64,000 nucleotides of DNA from Lachnospiraceae bacterium (GTDB lineage: Bacteria; Bacillota; Clostridia; Lachnospirales; Lachnospiraceae), in assembly GCA_017437065.1 (NCBI GenBank), contig JAFSBX010000121.1:47391-111390 (forward strand). The letters are read 5' to 3'. A program made the translations under genes and the position numbers. Below the pieces are notes generated by a model. It was given only the letters and a program-made list of their open reading frames with translations, had not been told where the DNA came from and did not search any database. Below, piece by piece: positions 28,101-37,364 of the stretch (its first letter is position 1; each line of letters begins with the position of its first letter).

Positions 28101-31005
28101 TCAGCTGCTCATCCTCCACCCAATAATCCAGATTCAGATGCTCTTTGGATGTACCGATGTAAATCAAATCATACTTGTCATTTAATGTTTCAATCTTACC
28201 TATAAACTCGGCAGTTGTCATAATGGTAGTTTCTACCTCTTTTACCTCCGGTGCCCATTTTTGTAGCTGCTCCAGGGTAATCTCTGCTTTGCTTGTTAAT
28301 GCAGGCTGAATTTCCAGTACTTTTATTTCTGTTTTTGTTTCTACATTTCTGCGGTTTTTGTAGTTAATGATATGACGAAGTACTCTTGCCTGAGAAATAT
28401 CCGTACTTAGTAGTTCATGATGCTCCTCTGCGTTATCAGACTCCCTATAGAGGTTTTCTAAATTTATTTCGTCCAACACTCCCTGAAATCCATCTTCCAC
28501 TTCTCCGTCGCCTTTATGTATGGTTGGATTAGCAAAATCACTATTTACAATAGAATCTTCTCTAAAACGACAGTATGTCTGCGATGTAGAAAAATTCCTG
28601 TCCGCATCTGCAATTCCTGCAATTAAATTATCAATTGGTACTGCACTTAAATTTCCTGAATACTGTGCCTGTTTTTCTAAAGACTGTTGACATAAAAAGG
28701 CCGCAAGTCTAAAAATCTTCGTTTGCTTTAGCTCACTTCTGACAGCAAGTGCATTTGTTTCCTCATTTATTTCAAACAGAATACCACCGTCTACCAGGCA
28801 AGGTGTTCCTTTTGCAACCACATCTACAAAAATGCTTGTCATTACCTCAGCATCCAAATCCATGGTTTCCGAATTATAATCTACCGACTCCTCCGGATTG
28901 TCAGGATTCTCCGGTTTTTCGGGATTCTCCGGTTCTTCCGGAGTTTCCGGTTCTTCCGGGGTTTCCGGTTCTTCCGGAGTTTCCGGCTCTTCGGGAGTTT
29001 CCGATTCTTCCAGAGTTTCCGATTCTTCGGGAGTTTCCGACTCGTCAGGGTTTTCCGGCTCGTTTATATCTGCTGTGTTTATTCTACGCAATCCGGAATT
29101 TAAATACAGGAAGTCAAACTGAGGCAATTTTTGCATTTCATTTAACTCCGCCGGTGTGTAGGTTAATACCTGCACCGGAAACTGCTTGTACCCCTCTGCC
29201 TCCATATCCAATGCGTTTTGTTTAAACCACTCATTATTTGTAAAAGTGTTTTTACAATAAATGGTAATCCCGCCAAAAGTATAAGTCTGTTTTTTCTCGT
29301 TTTCGTCTGTACTTTCTACAAAGGAATACTCTCCATTATCACTTTTGGTAATTCCATCATTCTCTACAATATAAATTGTGTCTGTATCTGCTAAAGTTTC
29401 CACATCCGTGATTCTTTCAAAGGAAACCAAATAATAGGTTTCCGGCACAATCACAAACTCTTCCTCCACAGCTTTTACTTCCTGCGCTGTTTCATTTTCC
29501 TCTACCTCAGACTGCGTTTGTGTTTCATCCGTCTGCTCTGTTTCCGCGTCTTCTTCATCTGCCTGTGTCTCGTCCGTCTGCTCTGTTTCTGTTTCTTCTT
29601 TATCTGCCTGTGTTTCGTCTGTCTGCTCTGTTTCCGTTTCTTCTTTATCTGCCTGTGTTTCGTCCGTCTGCTCTGTTTCCGTTTCTTCTTTATCTGCTTG
29701 CGTTTCTTCTTCCTTCGCAGCTTCTGTTTCTTCCTGCTCTACCTTTGCCTTTTCGCTTTTCTGTTCTTCTTTTTCCGCTGTTTCTGTTAGGCTTGTCTGA
29801 GCTGATAGCTTTTTAAAATTTTCTGTAGAAATACTTTCTGAAGAAGCACTGTTTGTTTCTTTAGAAATCTCTTCTGTTTCTTTCTCTACAGTAGTTTCTT
29901 TTTCTACTTCTGTTTCTTTCTCTACAGTAGTTTCCTTTTCCTCATCTGCCTCAGTTTCACTTTCCGTTTCTGATGAGCCTTCGCTTTCCGTTTCGGTTTC
30001 CTCTTGCGTTTCTACCTCTGTTTCATTTTCTTCCGTTTCAGAAACAGTTTCATTTTCTTCCTCCGTAGCGGTTTCTTCTTCCGTTTCAGTTTCCAAAACA
30101 GTTTCGCTTTCCTCCTCAGTAACAGTTTCCGTTTCTTCCTCTGTTTCTAACTCGGTTTCCGTTTCTGTTTCAGTTTCTGTATCTGTTTCAGTTTCTATTA
30201 CGGTTTCCAACATTCCTTCTAACAGGTTGTCACCGTTTATTAACTCACCCCAAACACCTTTGATAGAGAATACACCCTCGCCAATCTCCTTCTGATAAAT
30301 GACTGTATCCTCCGGAAGTGCTGTTCTTTCTTCTTCACTTAAAGTACTAATGTCTATCGGTGTTCCTGTTACTTTGTAATAAACCCAGCCACTCTCATCC
30401 GTATAATTTTCTTTCGTACCTTTATAGGTAAACTTTAACTGAAAAGTTTCACTTCCCTCTACTGCCGCACTAAACCAACCTGTTTTCTCTACTGCCGCTG
30501 CAGTGATTGCACGAAATCCATTTCCTGCCTTATCACTTTCTTCGTATTCACCCTTTGCAATAGATACAGGCACACTGCCTTTTATTCCTTTTTCATCGTA
30601 ATATGCCTGTAATTTTATTTTTAAATCTTCAATATACTCTTTTCTTTCCTCAAAGGTTGCAAAAGAGCAAAGGGTTTCCCTCCAACTTTCCAGTTTTTGT
30701 TTCTCTTCATTCCAGCTGGAAAGAATTGGTTCATAGCCGTCAAAAAAGAAACCAATTTCTGCTCCGTTTCTGTCCGGTACGATTTCTAATATTGTATAAG
30801 TTCTTCCACTTTCTGCTACTTCATTTCGAAGCTTTTCTATTCCAAGGAAGGTTTCCGCTGCTTCCGCCTCTAATTTCCTGCTAAGTACTGCCGTTATAAG
30901 AACAGCAGCAGCAAGCAGTCCTGACACTGCCGCCGCTGCGAAACGTTTCCCTTGTATTTTTTTTATTTTATTCATGATTTTTCCCATTTTTGTACTTCCT
31001 ATCAT
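25168..31005 (-). CDS. Giant DUF5057-type surface protein at the end of the pilus operon
   Basis: A 1945-residue secreted protein. The signal or anchor segment is about 17-45 (FAAAAVSGLLAAAVLITAVL). The mature N-terminus has TYTILEIVPDRNGAEIGFFF, typical of DUF5057. About 270-510 is a Glu/Thr-rich low-complexity stalk, including 45-bp tandem repeats, and about 645-705 is a Pro-Glu repeat stalk. VLEIQPAL and YDLIYIGTSKEH (about 890-960) begin a second Rossmann-like part. About 1060-1160 (FEDKEYKGRRGTLEVNQY, YQVTLYTGKDFSGNSITF, CNSIKIEK) looks like a beta/gamma-crystallin fold. About 1430-1480 (MLILGFSDMYDDF, VLLSHDTTSFF) resembles a GATase-like fold. The best start may be the ATG at 30987 after AGGAAG. 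Position after the minor pilins suggests a pilus-associated adhesin or tip; function is unproven. Confidence 0.7.
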   Translation of the reverse strand: MIGSTKMGKIMNKIKKIQGKRFAAAAVSGLLAAAVLITAVLSRKLEAEAAETFLGIEKLRNEVAESGRTYTILEIVPDRNGAEIGFFFDGYEPILSSWNEEKQKLESWRETLCSFATFEERKEYIEDLKIKLQAYYDEKGIKGSVPVSIAKGEYEESDKAGNGFRAITAAAVEKTGWFSAAVEGSETFQLKFTYKGTKENYTDESGWVYYKVTGTPIDISTLSEEERTALPEDTVIYQKEIGEGVFSIKGVWGELINGDNLLEGMLETVIETETDTETETETETELETEEETETVTEEESETVLETETEEETATEEENETVSETEENETEVETQEETETESEGSSETESETEADEEKETTVEKETEVEKETTVEKETEEISKETNSASSESISTENFKKLSAQTSLTETAEKEEQKSEKAKVEQEETEAAKEEETQADKEETETEQTDETQADKEETETEQTDETQADKEETETEQTDETQADEEDAETEQTDETQTQSEVEENETAQEVKAVEEEFVIVPETYYLVSFERITDVETLADTDTIYIVENDGITKSDNGEYSFVESTDENEKKQTYTFGGITIYCKNTFTNNEWFKQNALDMEAEGYKQFPVQVLTYTPAELNEMQKLPQFDFLYLNSGLRRINTADINEPENPDESETPEESETLEESETPEEPETPEEPETPEEPETPEEPENPEKPENPDNPEESVDYNSETMDLDAEVMTSIFVDVVAKGTPCLVDGGILFEINEETNALAVRSELKQTKIFRLAAFLCQQSLEKQAQYSGNLSAVPIDNLIAGIADADRNFSTSQTYCRFREDSIVNSDFANPTIHKGDGEVEDGFQGVLDEINLENLYRESDNAEEHHELLSTDISQARVLRHIINYKNRRNVETKTEIKVLEIQPALTSKAEITLEQLQKWAPEVKEVETTIMTTAEFIGKIETLNDKYDLIYIGTSKEHLNLDYWVEDEQLIKKNPYVGSTVFNDTDMEGLIYYNIGDLRVVYVAMAGLLDTEYWNGNRQDWPYYYNYVRYGGNDITKEKKEALLSFLDGSYPIIVSDEFIEQPATVFEDKEYKGRRGTLEVNQYTADALRDRQIYAGNIGKEKSERISSLKVKEGYQVTLYTGKDFSGNSITFTKDVADLSKIKIKDSRETWDNQCNSIKIEKVDNVQSAIAVDEDHIDNCTYIYEFVEEAIDEKYTNFYVKGDIDENGSELLKFYLNRPKAELTNFTANGTKGGAENETTINDVYYIKAGANGRYSLQYSFVIQNEGAATADTQYECRLFIDVNADGKYSDMEEVSDINVTYKGSAVAADKLYSGKEYTLTREVPQGYKGVLPWKVEIYQVNNDNVYASKNGYTKLEGMEKEILKICQIYKKNSSVIDLKKEIANQNSFFHILIYGGKHNGVEYAGISDDFEIEVTSMNTSDFEKKYQKNNDYLKDFNMLILGFSDMYDDFSGDSDSGAMGAIVEFIDSGKSVLLSHDTTSFFNNPISGNSQKGYPWRNNHRDARNMHTGIRNAATLNTYIRPLVGMDRYGILQISQLQLGKALQPEDEEWNAVVNSGKDVAYKPKSGKTETVPEVHGYTYPLISAKDHKVTDSKGQIQSYSKWEIYSKYENTNSLPKEWKFTNEYRNIRYDKVYYDEWNDNENKNAYGELVNPDNGQVNNVNVTQVNRGQITEYPYKLNETFEVAQTHAQYYELDYTADDDHDGQSDLVVWYCLGGRNSSRGRNDTVYSQSPNDVRNNYYIYNKGNITYTGMGHSSPNYTFEEAKLFINTMIASYQAGVKPPFISVKENELVESPEISTMYRFYDDANGISLSDAATTETDEKIYFTVQDINFVKGSRNIMSHVYYRDENGSEKIAVNGISDIPVTRLADRMYNATTNEAVDANNLQSGGIYYILVPKTVMAKCESGLELYFEAQSIITTNSKVITTDKTYAKLEVLKAYLFELD
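28880..29080 (-). repeat. Pro-Glu stalk repeats in the DUF5057 protein
   Basis: In-frame tandem repeats encode (S/P)ETPEE-type hexapeptides, an extended cell-wall-spanning style linker at about residues 645-705. The near-identical 18-base units are prone to length change. Confidence 0.8.
29515..29706 (-). repeat. 45-bp tandem repeats in the Glu/Thr stalk
   Basis: Four near-identical 45-bp units each encode TQADKEETETEQTDE (the last diverged). They lie inside a longer acidic stalk (about 29480-30195) of TE/EE dipeptide runs. Confidence 0.85.
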
Positions 31006-31041
31006 GCTTTTACCCTACGTTTCTAAACTCTCTTGTCCGAT

Positions 31042-32994
31042 TTACGGAAATATAACCGTTGAATATGTATAAATACTCGGATAATCCTTATGACTGATTT
31101 TGATTGTAGCACTCTTTACTTTCGTTTCTTGCGCTACTTTCCAAAATTCCATTCCTCCGGTATCTACATCAAAAAGAAACCTTGCCCACAATCGCCCTTC
31201 GTCTCCTGCCGTTTCAGTCTGAATTACATTTGCTCCGATAACAACACCCGCCGGTGCCTCATAGTCCAAAGTCACTTCATAATTTACCGGTTGTACATTT
31301 ACCCACGCAATATTATAATAACCGACAATCGAATAATTTGTATAAAATCCATCATACAAATTCGCCGCTTCTGTTATATAGGTGGTTTCTCCCTGTATCC
31401 GAAGCTGCTGTATATAATGAATACGCTCATATTTCCAGTTATTTTCTCCAACAAGATCGTGATAATGAATAATTACCTTAATGTAATATGGTCTATCCGG
31501 CGGCAAATCCTTTGTAAAAGTCAAAGTATAAGACTCCGCATATGCATCCCCGAGCAATTTTAACTCCACATAAGGTTTATATTTATCCAATGCCGAAATA
31601 TGATTTCCGTATTCATCACAGAAATAGTAGTCCGGTGTCATTTCCACTTTTTCATATACCGGTGGTTTCAATGTATATGTATTTTTCGCATGGTCATTGG
31701 CATCGGTAGCGGTTCTTCCTCGTTCCATATTAGAATCTCCACCAACCGTTCCTTCGTTATCAATCCGATATACAATACTATCCGATACCGTCTGTCCTGT
31801 AATATTCGAATGCACCTGCAATGTTATTGTAAAACTCTTTCCGTAATTTTCACTTTCCTGCTTTACTGTCAATGCCAGCTCTTTTCCTGTACCATTAAAG
31901 CTTTCTACTCTTTCTGGAGCACTAACCGTCCATGTATAAGTTAAAGCAGCAATTTCACTTTCCGTAAATCCGATGGTCGAAACCATTGAACCATACTGTG
32001 GTGCAAAAGGAAGCAGACTTTTCGTTGTAATTGAAACACCATCCAGTGATTTCAATGTACCGCCTTCTACCCTCACAACACCGCTTACTTTTTGGCTTGG
32101 ATTAGATTTATATTTTGCCGTAATAGTTAAAAAAGTACATGGTTCATATGTCCCTACCGTGAGTTTCCCTGAACTGTCAATAGTACTAAGGGTATTGGTT
32201 TCTCCGATTTCCCAGTCCACCAAATCGTTCACATTAGAACCATCATTAATCATGGCAAATACATTATACATATTGCCTCTTGTTACAGTGGTTACTCCAT
32301 CCTGAATCGGTACAACAGTTGCTATTTCCGAACCGGAGATATAAAGCCTCAACGTATCTGTCTCTTTAGGGGTATTATGCCATATATGCGTAGGATTCGA
32401 ACTTCTCATCATACGATTACGTAATGTAATAACAGGTGATGTTGCATACGATGCCTGACCGCTGCTGTCTTTATACCCTACTTTTATCTGTACGGATTTT
32501 ACAATGTCAATCTCAGTTCCATCCTCTGCCGTATCTTTGTATATGTCTGACAAATCCACTTCAAATTCCGTGACATTTTCTGCCAACAGTTGATCGGTAT
32601 ATATAGCACTATCCACCGAATACGTATCTGAAGCAGTGTCATACTTCATATTCCATTTTGAGCAAACAATCTTTTCATCTGTTTTTTTATATATTATAGA
32701 CTCTTTAGTAAATTCCACCACGCCGCCTGCACCACCGGCATTGTACAAAATCAGCTCTCTGTCGCCGGTCGAATCGTCCTTCAGCATATCCACACCGCCG
32801 TTCACATCAATAATCATATCTTCCATCTGATTTACGGCAAGTTCTGCTTCCTTCTGCACCTGTGCATCCGCATTACCTTTCGCAAAAGAGCGGCTTCCGG
32901 TCATCATAAAGGATGTGGCAATAACTAACACTATAGATAGGATGGCAATTGTTACCAATAACTCCACTAATGTAAGACCTCGGTTTTCTTTCAT
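31042..32994 (-). CDS. PilW-like minor pilin with large Ig-like ectodomain
   Basis: A type IV pilin-like protein, about 650 residues from the ATG at 32994 (six bases after AAGGAGG; an upstream ATG overlaps that site). The prepilin motif MKENRG / LTLVELLVTIAILSIVLV has Gly at -1 and Glu at +5. Residues about 25-195 are a PilW/GspJ-like pilin head. A Big_2-type Ig-like domain follows (about 215-320: WEIGETNTLSTIDSSGKLTV), then further beta-rich domains to the end. It is far longer than ordinary minor pilins (about 150-350 residues). It should be processed by the PilD encoded upstream. It lies between the GspH-like pilin and the DUF5057 gene. Confidence 0.8.
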   Translation of the reverse strand: MKENRGLTLVELLVTIAILSIVLVIATSFMMTGSRSFAKGNADAQVQKEAELAVNQMEDMIIDVNGGVDMLKDDSTGDRELILYNAGGAGGVVEFTKESIIYKKTDEKIVCSKWNMKYDTASDTYSVDSAIYTDQLLAENVTEFEVDLSDIYKDTAEDGTEIDIVKSVQIKVGYKDSSGQASYATSPVITLRNRMMRSSNPTHIWHNTPKETDTLRLYISGSEIATVVPIQDGVTTVTRGNMYNVFAMINDGSNVNDLVDWEIGETNTLSTIDSSGKLTVGTYEPCTFLTITAKYKSNPSQKVSGVVRVEGGTLKSLDGVSITTKSLLPFAPQYGSMVSTIGFTESEIAALTYTWTVSAPERVESFNGTGKELALTVKQESENYGKSFTITLQVHSNITGQTVSDSIVYRIDNEGTVGGDSNMERGRTATDANDHAKNTYTLKPPVYEKVEMTPDYYFCDEYGNHISALDKYKPYVELKLLGDAYAESYTLTFTKDLPPDRPYYIKVIIHYHDLVGENNWKYERIHYIQQLRIQGETTYITEAANLYDGFYTNYSIVGYYNIAWVNVQPVNYEVTLDYEAPAGVVIGANVIQTETAGDEGRLWARFLFDVDTGGMEFWKVAQETKVKSATIKISHKDYPSIYTYSTVIFP

Positions 32995-33043
32995 ATACAT
33001 CCTCCTTTTGATCACAGACTTTTACACTTCACTTTTACGTAAA

Positions 33044-33598
33044 TTAATCTGTTCTCTCTAATGTATGTTTTCCGGTAGCCGTATACAGCTTAATTACGTA
33101 AGTTCTTCCTTTTTCAATTTGAATGACATTAATATCACTTTCACTGCCAAGCTTTATTTCTTTAATCTCTCCATTGACACGATTATATTTGATTTTAAGT
33201 ATATTGGTATCTGTAACCATCCCCTTAAAAGTACCTACATTACTATCCTCAAAATCATCATCCTTATAGCAACTGATAATAACCGACTGTTCGCCAAGAC
33301 TTTCTTCTTCTATCTGAACCATATCTGAATCTTTTTCAGTCACTTTTTTCGGGACAGAATACCTCGCAAGGTAATTGTCTGTTGTCTGTACAATCTCCAC
33401 GTAACAATCTGTCTCTCCCGATCTCACCAGTGCATAATTCTTCTCCTTATCCAATGCAGTACTTAAATTACTCGCACATTCTCTGGCATCCTGTCCGCTT
33501 AGCAAACCAAAGGAAATAAATATGAAACTACCCATAATAGCCATAATGGCAACTACAACAATTAATTCAATTAACGAAAAGCCTTTATTATTCTTCAT
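33044..33598 (-). CDS. GspH/FimT-like minor pilin
   Basis: A 184-residue prepilin from the ATG at 33598 (a GTG at 33604 is possible). The leader MKNNKG / FSLIELIVVVAIMAIMGSF has Phe at +1 and Glu at +5. The C-terminal part is beta-rich, as in GspH/FimT-type pseudopilins (ILKIKYNRVNGEIKEIKLG). It probably belongs to the minor-pilin set that primes assembly. It starts 12 bases after the pilX-like stop. Confidence 0.8.
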   Translation of the reverse strand: MKNNKGFSLIELIVVVAIMAIMGSFIFISFGLLSGQDARECASNLSTALDKEKNYALVRSGETDCYVEIVQTTDNYLARYSVPKKVTEKDSDMVQIEEESLGEQSVIISCYKDDDFEDSNVGTFKGMVTDTNILKIKYNRVNGEIKEIKLGSESDINVIQIEKGRTYVIKLYTATGKHTLERTD

Positions 33599-33610
33599 CC
33601 TCACGGACTC

Positions 33611-36004
33611 CTATCTCTTGCTCCAACGTTCATAAATAATCAAATCTGACATGGATATTGTCTCTGTTCCAATATCTTTTATTGCACTTGTGTCATCTGA
33701 ATAGTTTACACCATCCCGAAATACATCCAGCACAAAATATTCTTTACCGTCAACGTCCGCTATTCTCGCCTTCAGCATTTCCTCAAATTCTTCCAAAGTA
33801 GCAGGTTGAATCACTACCTCATGGCTATTATCCAGTGAATCCTCTACAATAATATCCTTCGCTGAAATAATCAAACCATTAAAGTCACTCTTTACCGTCA
33901 CATCTTCCAAACTGATAACCATATGAGGCCTCTTCCATTTTGGGTCAGCATCTATTACAAAATCATCTTTTGCAAGAATTACACTCTTTACATTTTCTGG
34001 TGTATCCGCTATTGTATCAATCTGTACAAAACCGGCACCATATGTATCAAACTTATCGATAACTTCTTCTACTCTTGTACGATAAATAATATTTGTAAAT
34101 GCTGTGTGTCCCTGCTCTGCTGAGGATAACTGTGCAATATTTGTAACCATTTTGGCACTTAACGCCTTAAATATATCACTCTTTGTAATGGAAATATTTT
34201 TTGCTTCCTGTTTCTGTGCATAAGAGTCCTTTGCCGGCTCCAATGCTCCGGTCTCACCGGAAAACCGCAATGCATTTCCTGCCAAATATAGTATAGACTC
34301 TGCATTTCCCAACTTGATTTCTTTTGCATATAACTTTGTAAAAGCATCCACTTGTGCAGCATTCACATTATAATAATCTGCAAAATACTGATTGGCTGAT
34401 TCCTCATCTTTAAATCTTAAGTAACAGTATACTAATGTCTCCCCGTTTGTTGGTTTAAACACAACCTCAGGCACATAGGCTTTTGTTACACTGCCGGTTA
34501 CCTCTCCTGCCACATCTTCCTGCTTAATATAATTATTCAGACTTTTGTATCCTAAACTCGCTATCTGTTTTGTTCCGTCAAGAAGTACATATTGCTCCGG
34601 ATTGTTTATAATTTCCTCATACTGGGTCTGTTTTAATGGATTACATCCATACCTTGATTCTCCTACGGAACCATCTGTATTTATCACGCATCCTAATGCT
34701 TCCGGCGGCACGAGATAAACAAGCTGATTACTCTTTACCGCTATGGACTGTCCCATCGTCACATCTACTGTATTCTTTTTCACTGTTTCATTTGTTTCGC
34801 CTTCCTTTGCCGCCGTTGCCACATAGGTGCGTCCACTTATATTCATGCTTGTAACACCGGATAAGTCAAGTAAACTGTCTTTTCCGTTTACTACAATGGC
34901 ACTGCTTAATTCTGCCCCATCTTCTGCAATACCAAATCCTGCATATTCGCCTGTTAAAACAGCTGTACTGTCTGTTCCATTCAGTACAAGATCGTCTTTC
35001 AGATTTGTACTTCCCTGTAAATTCGCTTTCGCGGACTCCAGTATCAGATTTTTACCCCAAAGTTCTACTTTTTCCGTACAAATTTCACTGCCATTTACAA
35101 CTTCTATATCTTCTCTGCTGATTACAGTTGCAAGTGTAGCGTCCTCTGCTTTTTCCGGTTCTGTCCATTTTTCAAACCGAATACTACTCGGAAGTACTGT
35201 TTCGTATTCATCGTCTTTATCTTTCTTTATTTTTCCGACAAACATTTTCCCTGCATAAGCATCCCCTTTAACAGTAATTTCTCCATCAGGCAGAGTGGTA
35301 CCCATCGCCAATGTTTCATCTGCAATCAGAGAATATCCGTTAAGACTTGGAAATGCAGAACTTTGTGCAAAATTTGCCGCCGGAAGTACTATATGAATAT
35401 CCGTACTGATAATAGAAATGTAGCCGCTTTTATTCACATAGGAGACTTTTAAATCTTTTAAAACAATCCCATCACTTTGCACTACAAGGGTATATGCTCC
35501 CGAAGACACATTGGATTCTACGATAGCACCGTAAGTACCAAAATTCGCTTTACTTCCATCCGGTGCTACTCCACCACCTATACCATCACCAAGCACATTA
35601 TCCGAAAGATACCCTCTGAGTTTTGTAATACTGTACTGATTCGGATTCGATGCATCGGCTAATACCGCTTTTAATTCATCCGTATAAACTTTATAAAACC
35701 ACTGACTTCTCTCTTCTGCTGTTTCATAAAGAGCATAGTTTACCATAACCTGCTGGTAGGATTTTGACAACGCATTGGATACTTCAATCTGAAGTCCTGC
35801 GTTTATTTCATCTAAAACTGTTTCTGCCGAATAAAAGTTGTCTGTTCCCTGCTTATCGATTATCCGCATCTGATATCCGCTATAAGACGCAAACATCAAA
35901 ACACTCGCCAGAATACTAATGAACGCAATGATAATAAGAACCATAGCCATGGCTCCACCCCTATTATCCTGATGAAATTTCTTCCATTCCCCTGTCTTCA
36001 TCAT
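33611..36004 (-). CDS. PilX-like minor pilin component, oversized
   Basis: A 797-residue protein with one N-terminal membrane helix (about 19-42: AMAMVLIIIAFISILASVLM) preceded by NRGG and lacking the Glu+5 of true prepilins, as in PilX/GspK-like proteins (SGYQMRIIDKQGTDNFYSAE follows). The ectodomain, over 700 residues, contains beta-helix or bactofilin-like stretches (SLIADETLAMGTTLPDGEIT; GLIISAKDIIVEDSLDNSHE). Known PilX proteins are about 200 residues. It should sit at the pilus tip or base with the neighbouring minor pilins. Confidence 0.65.
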   Translation of the reverse strand: MMKTGEWKKFHQDNRGGAMAMVLIIIAFISILASVLMFASYSGYQMRIIDKQGTDNFYSAETVLDEINAGLQIEVSNALSKSYQQVMVNYALYETAEERSQWFYKVYTDELKAVLADASNPNQYSITKLRGYLSDNVLGDGIGGGVAPDGSKANFGTYGAIVESNVSSGAYTLVVQSDGIVLKDLKVSYVNKSGYISIISTDIHIVLPAANFAQSSAFPSLNGYSLIADETLAMGTTLPDGEITVKGDAYAGKMFVGKIKKDKDDEYETVLPSSIRFEKWTEPEKAEDATLATVISREDIEVVNGSEICTEKVELWGKNLILESAKANLQGSTNLKDDLVLNGTDSTAVLTGEYAGFGIAEDGAELSSAIVVNGKDSLLDLSGVTSMNISGRTYVATAAKEGETNETVKKNTVDVTMGQSIAVKSNQLVYLVPPEALGCVINTDGSVGESRYGCNPLKQTQYEEIINNPEQYVLLDGTKQIASLGYKSLNNYIKQEDVAGEVTGSVTKAYVPEVVFKPTNGETLVYCYLRFKDEESANQYFADYYNVNAAQVDAFTKLYAKEIKLGNAESILYLAGNALRFSGETGALEPAKDSYAQKQEAKNISITKSDIFKALSAKMVTNIAQLSSAEQGHTAFTNIIYRTRVEEVIDKFDTYGAGFVQIDTIADTPENVKSVILAKDDFVIDADPKWKRPHMVISLEDVTVKSDFNGLIISAKDIIVEDSLDNSHEVVIQPATLEEFEEMLKARIADVDGKEYFVLDVFRDGVNYSDDTSAIKDIGTETISMSDLIIYERWSKR

Positions 36005-36024
36005 TTTGTTGCATCCTTTCCGTT

Positions 36025-37317
36025 TTATTCCATTTTAGAACCTGTCATTGTTACAAGCGGTGCTTCCGTACTTGGATCCGCACCGGTTTTATAAACCTTC
36101 ACTTCCATTGTATAAATATGGTCTTTTGCCTCTGCCTGACCGAGATTTTTTAATTCCGTCATTGTCAGAATATCTGCTTTGGGTGCAATAACTTTATTCT
36201 TTGTATCAACATCATACAATTCCACCCCAATTTGCTTCCCGTTTCCTTCAATTTCCACATCATTTATATTTAAGTTCGTCCAATATTTACCGTATGTATT
36301 TGCACCGTCCATCCCATCATATATAGAAATTGCTGCCTGATAATCAAGCGGTACTCTCCACACTCTTTCGTCCTCCGGCGTAACTTCAATATCCGGTGGC
36401 ATTACATCTGCTTTTTGCCATATATCTTGTCTGATTACATAAAAATCTATCGGCAATTTTGCCTCATTTTCTATAATGATTTCATCCACTTTTCCTATGC
36501 CATAACGTGGCGCATAAAACAAGTAAATACTCTTTAATTCTATCCGATTACCGTCGTCATCCCGCTCCTGCGCATTATCATAAATTACTTTTTCTTCTGT
36601 ATATGTTTCATATCCTGCAGGCATAACATGAAAAGCTTCACATGTATACTCATATGTTACCTTTGCCTTAGTAATCATTTCCGAACCATCCGGTACCTGC
36701 GAGACATTTATTCTGATTTTACGAATCAATTCTTTCTCAAAATCTTCAAGCTCCCAAGCAGCACCAACTCCGGAAGCATCTCTTCTTTCCTTGAATGTAC
36801 CATATACTATGCTGTCATAATCTGTTGCATTATTCTCGCTTCGTATAGTCTGTACATAACTTCCGCTATCCAGATTGCTGATAGTATTCATCTGCATAAG
36901 CGGTATTGTATTAAAATCATAATAACGATCTCCGGCTCCCGTTCTTTTGGGATTTAATGTAACAACTACATCGAACATTTCCCTGCCTGATTCGTCATTA
37001 ATCGTCTTCTTCCTTTCGAAAGTATAACACCCATCTTCAGAAGCATCTGTGGGATCCGGCATATCAGTAACTGTATATCGTAATTTGGACGGATCACTCT
37101 TCTCCGTCATTGTCATTAAATCTTCAATTTTCTCTTTTTCGAAAATTTCCATTTCATTTTGTGCCAGAGCTGTAGCACGCATCATTTGTTTACTCTTGGC
37201 ATTCACACGGTGAGATGTTACAAAACCATGAAGCATCGGAACAATCACAATTGCAAGAACCATAATCGCAACCAGTAATTCAACCAAAGTAAAACCCTTA
37301 TTATCCTGCTTTTTCAT
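36025..37317 (-). CDS. PilV-like minor pilin
   Basis: A 430-residue prepilin with leader MKKQDNKG / FTLVELLVAIMVLAIVIVPM (Phe+1, Glu+5) and the MMRATALAQNEMEIFEKEKI helix typical of PilV/GspI-like proteins. The ectodomain (about 65-430) has no recognised fold and is larger than usual. The GGGGGG-rich ribosome-binding site lies 6 bases before ATG. Spacing to the pilX-like gene is 20 bases. Confidence 0.8.
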   Translation of the reverse strand: MKKQDNKGFTLVELLVAIMVLAIVIVPMLHGFVTSHRVNAKSKQMMRATALAQNEMEIFEKEKIEDLMTMTEKSDPSKLRYTVTDMPDPTDASEDGCYTFERKKTINDESGREMFDVVVTLNPKRTGAGDRYYDFNTIPLMQMNTISNLDSGSYVQTIRSENNATDYDSIVYGTFKERRDASGVGAAWELEDFEKELIRKIRINVSQVPDGSEMITKAKVTYEYTCEAFHVMPAGYETYTEEKVIYDNAQERDDDGNRIELKSIYLFYAPRYGIGKVDEIIIENEAKLPIDFYVIRQDIWQKADVMPPDIEVTPEDERVWRVPLDYQAAISIYDGMDGANTYGKYWTNLNINDVEIEGNGKQIGVELYDVDTKNKVIAPKADILTMTELKNLGQAEAKDHIYTMEVKVYKTGADPSTEAPLVTMTGSKME

Positions 37318-37364
37318 AGTTTTCCCCCCTCGTGTGCTGCTTTTATCATGCTATCCTCACACAT

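Noticed and set aside
28749-29225. Long plus-strand frames opposite the DUF5057 stalks (also 29518-29816)
   Set aside because: They are mirror frames of low-complexity repeats (Pro/Phe or Ser/Gly-rich), with no ribosome-binding site or recognisable domain.
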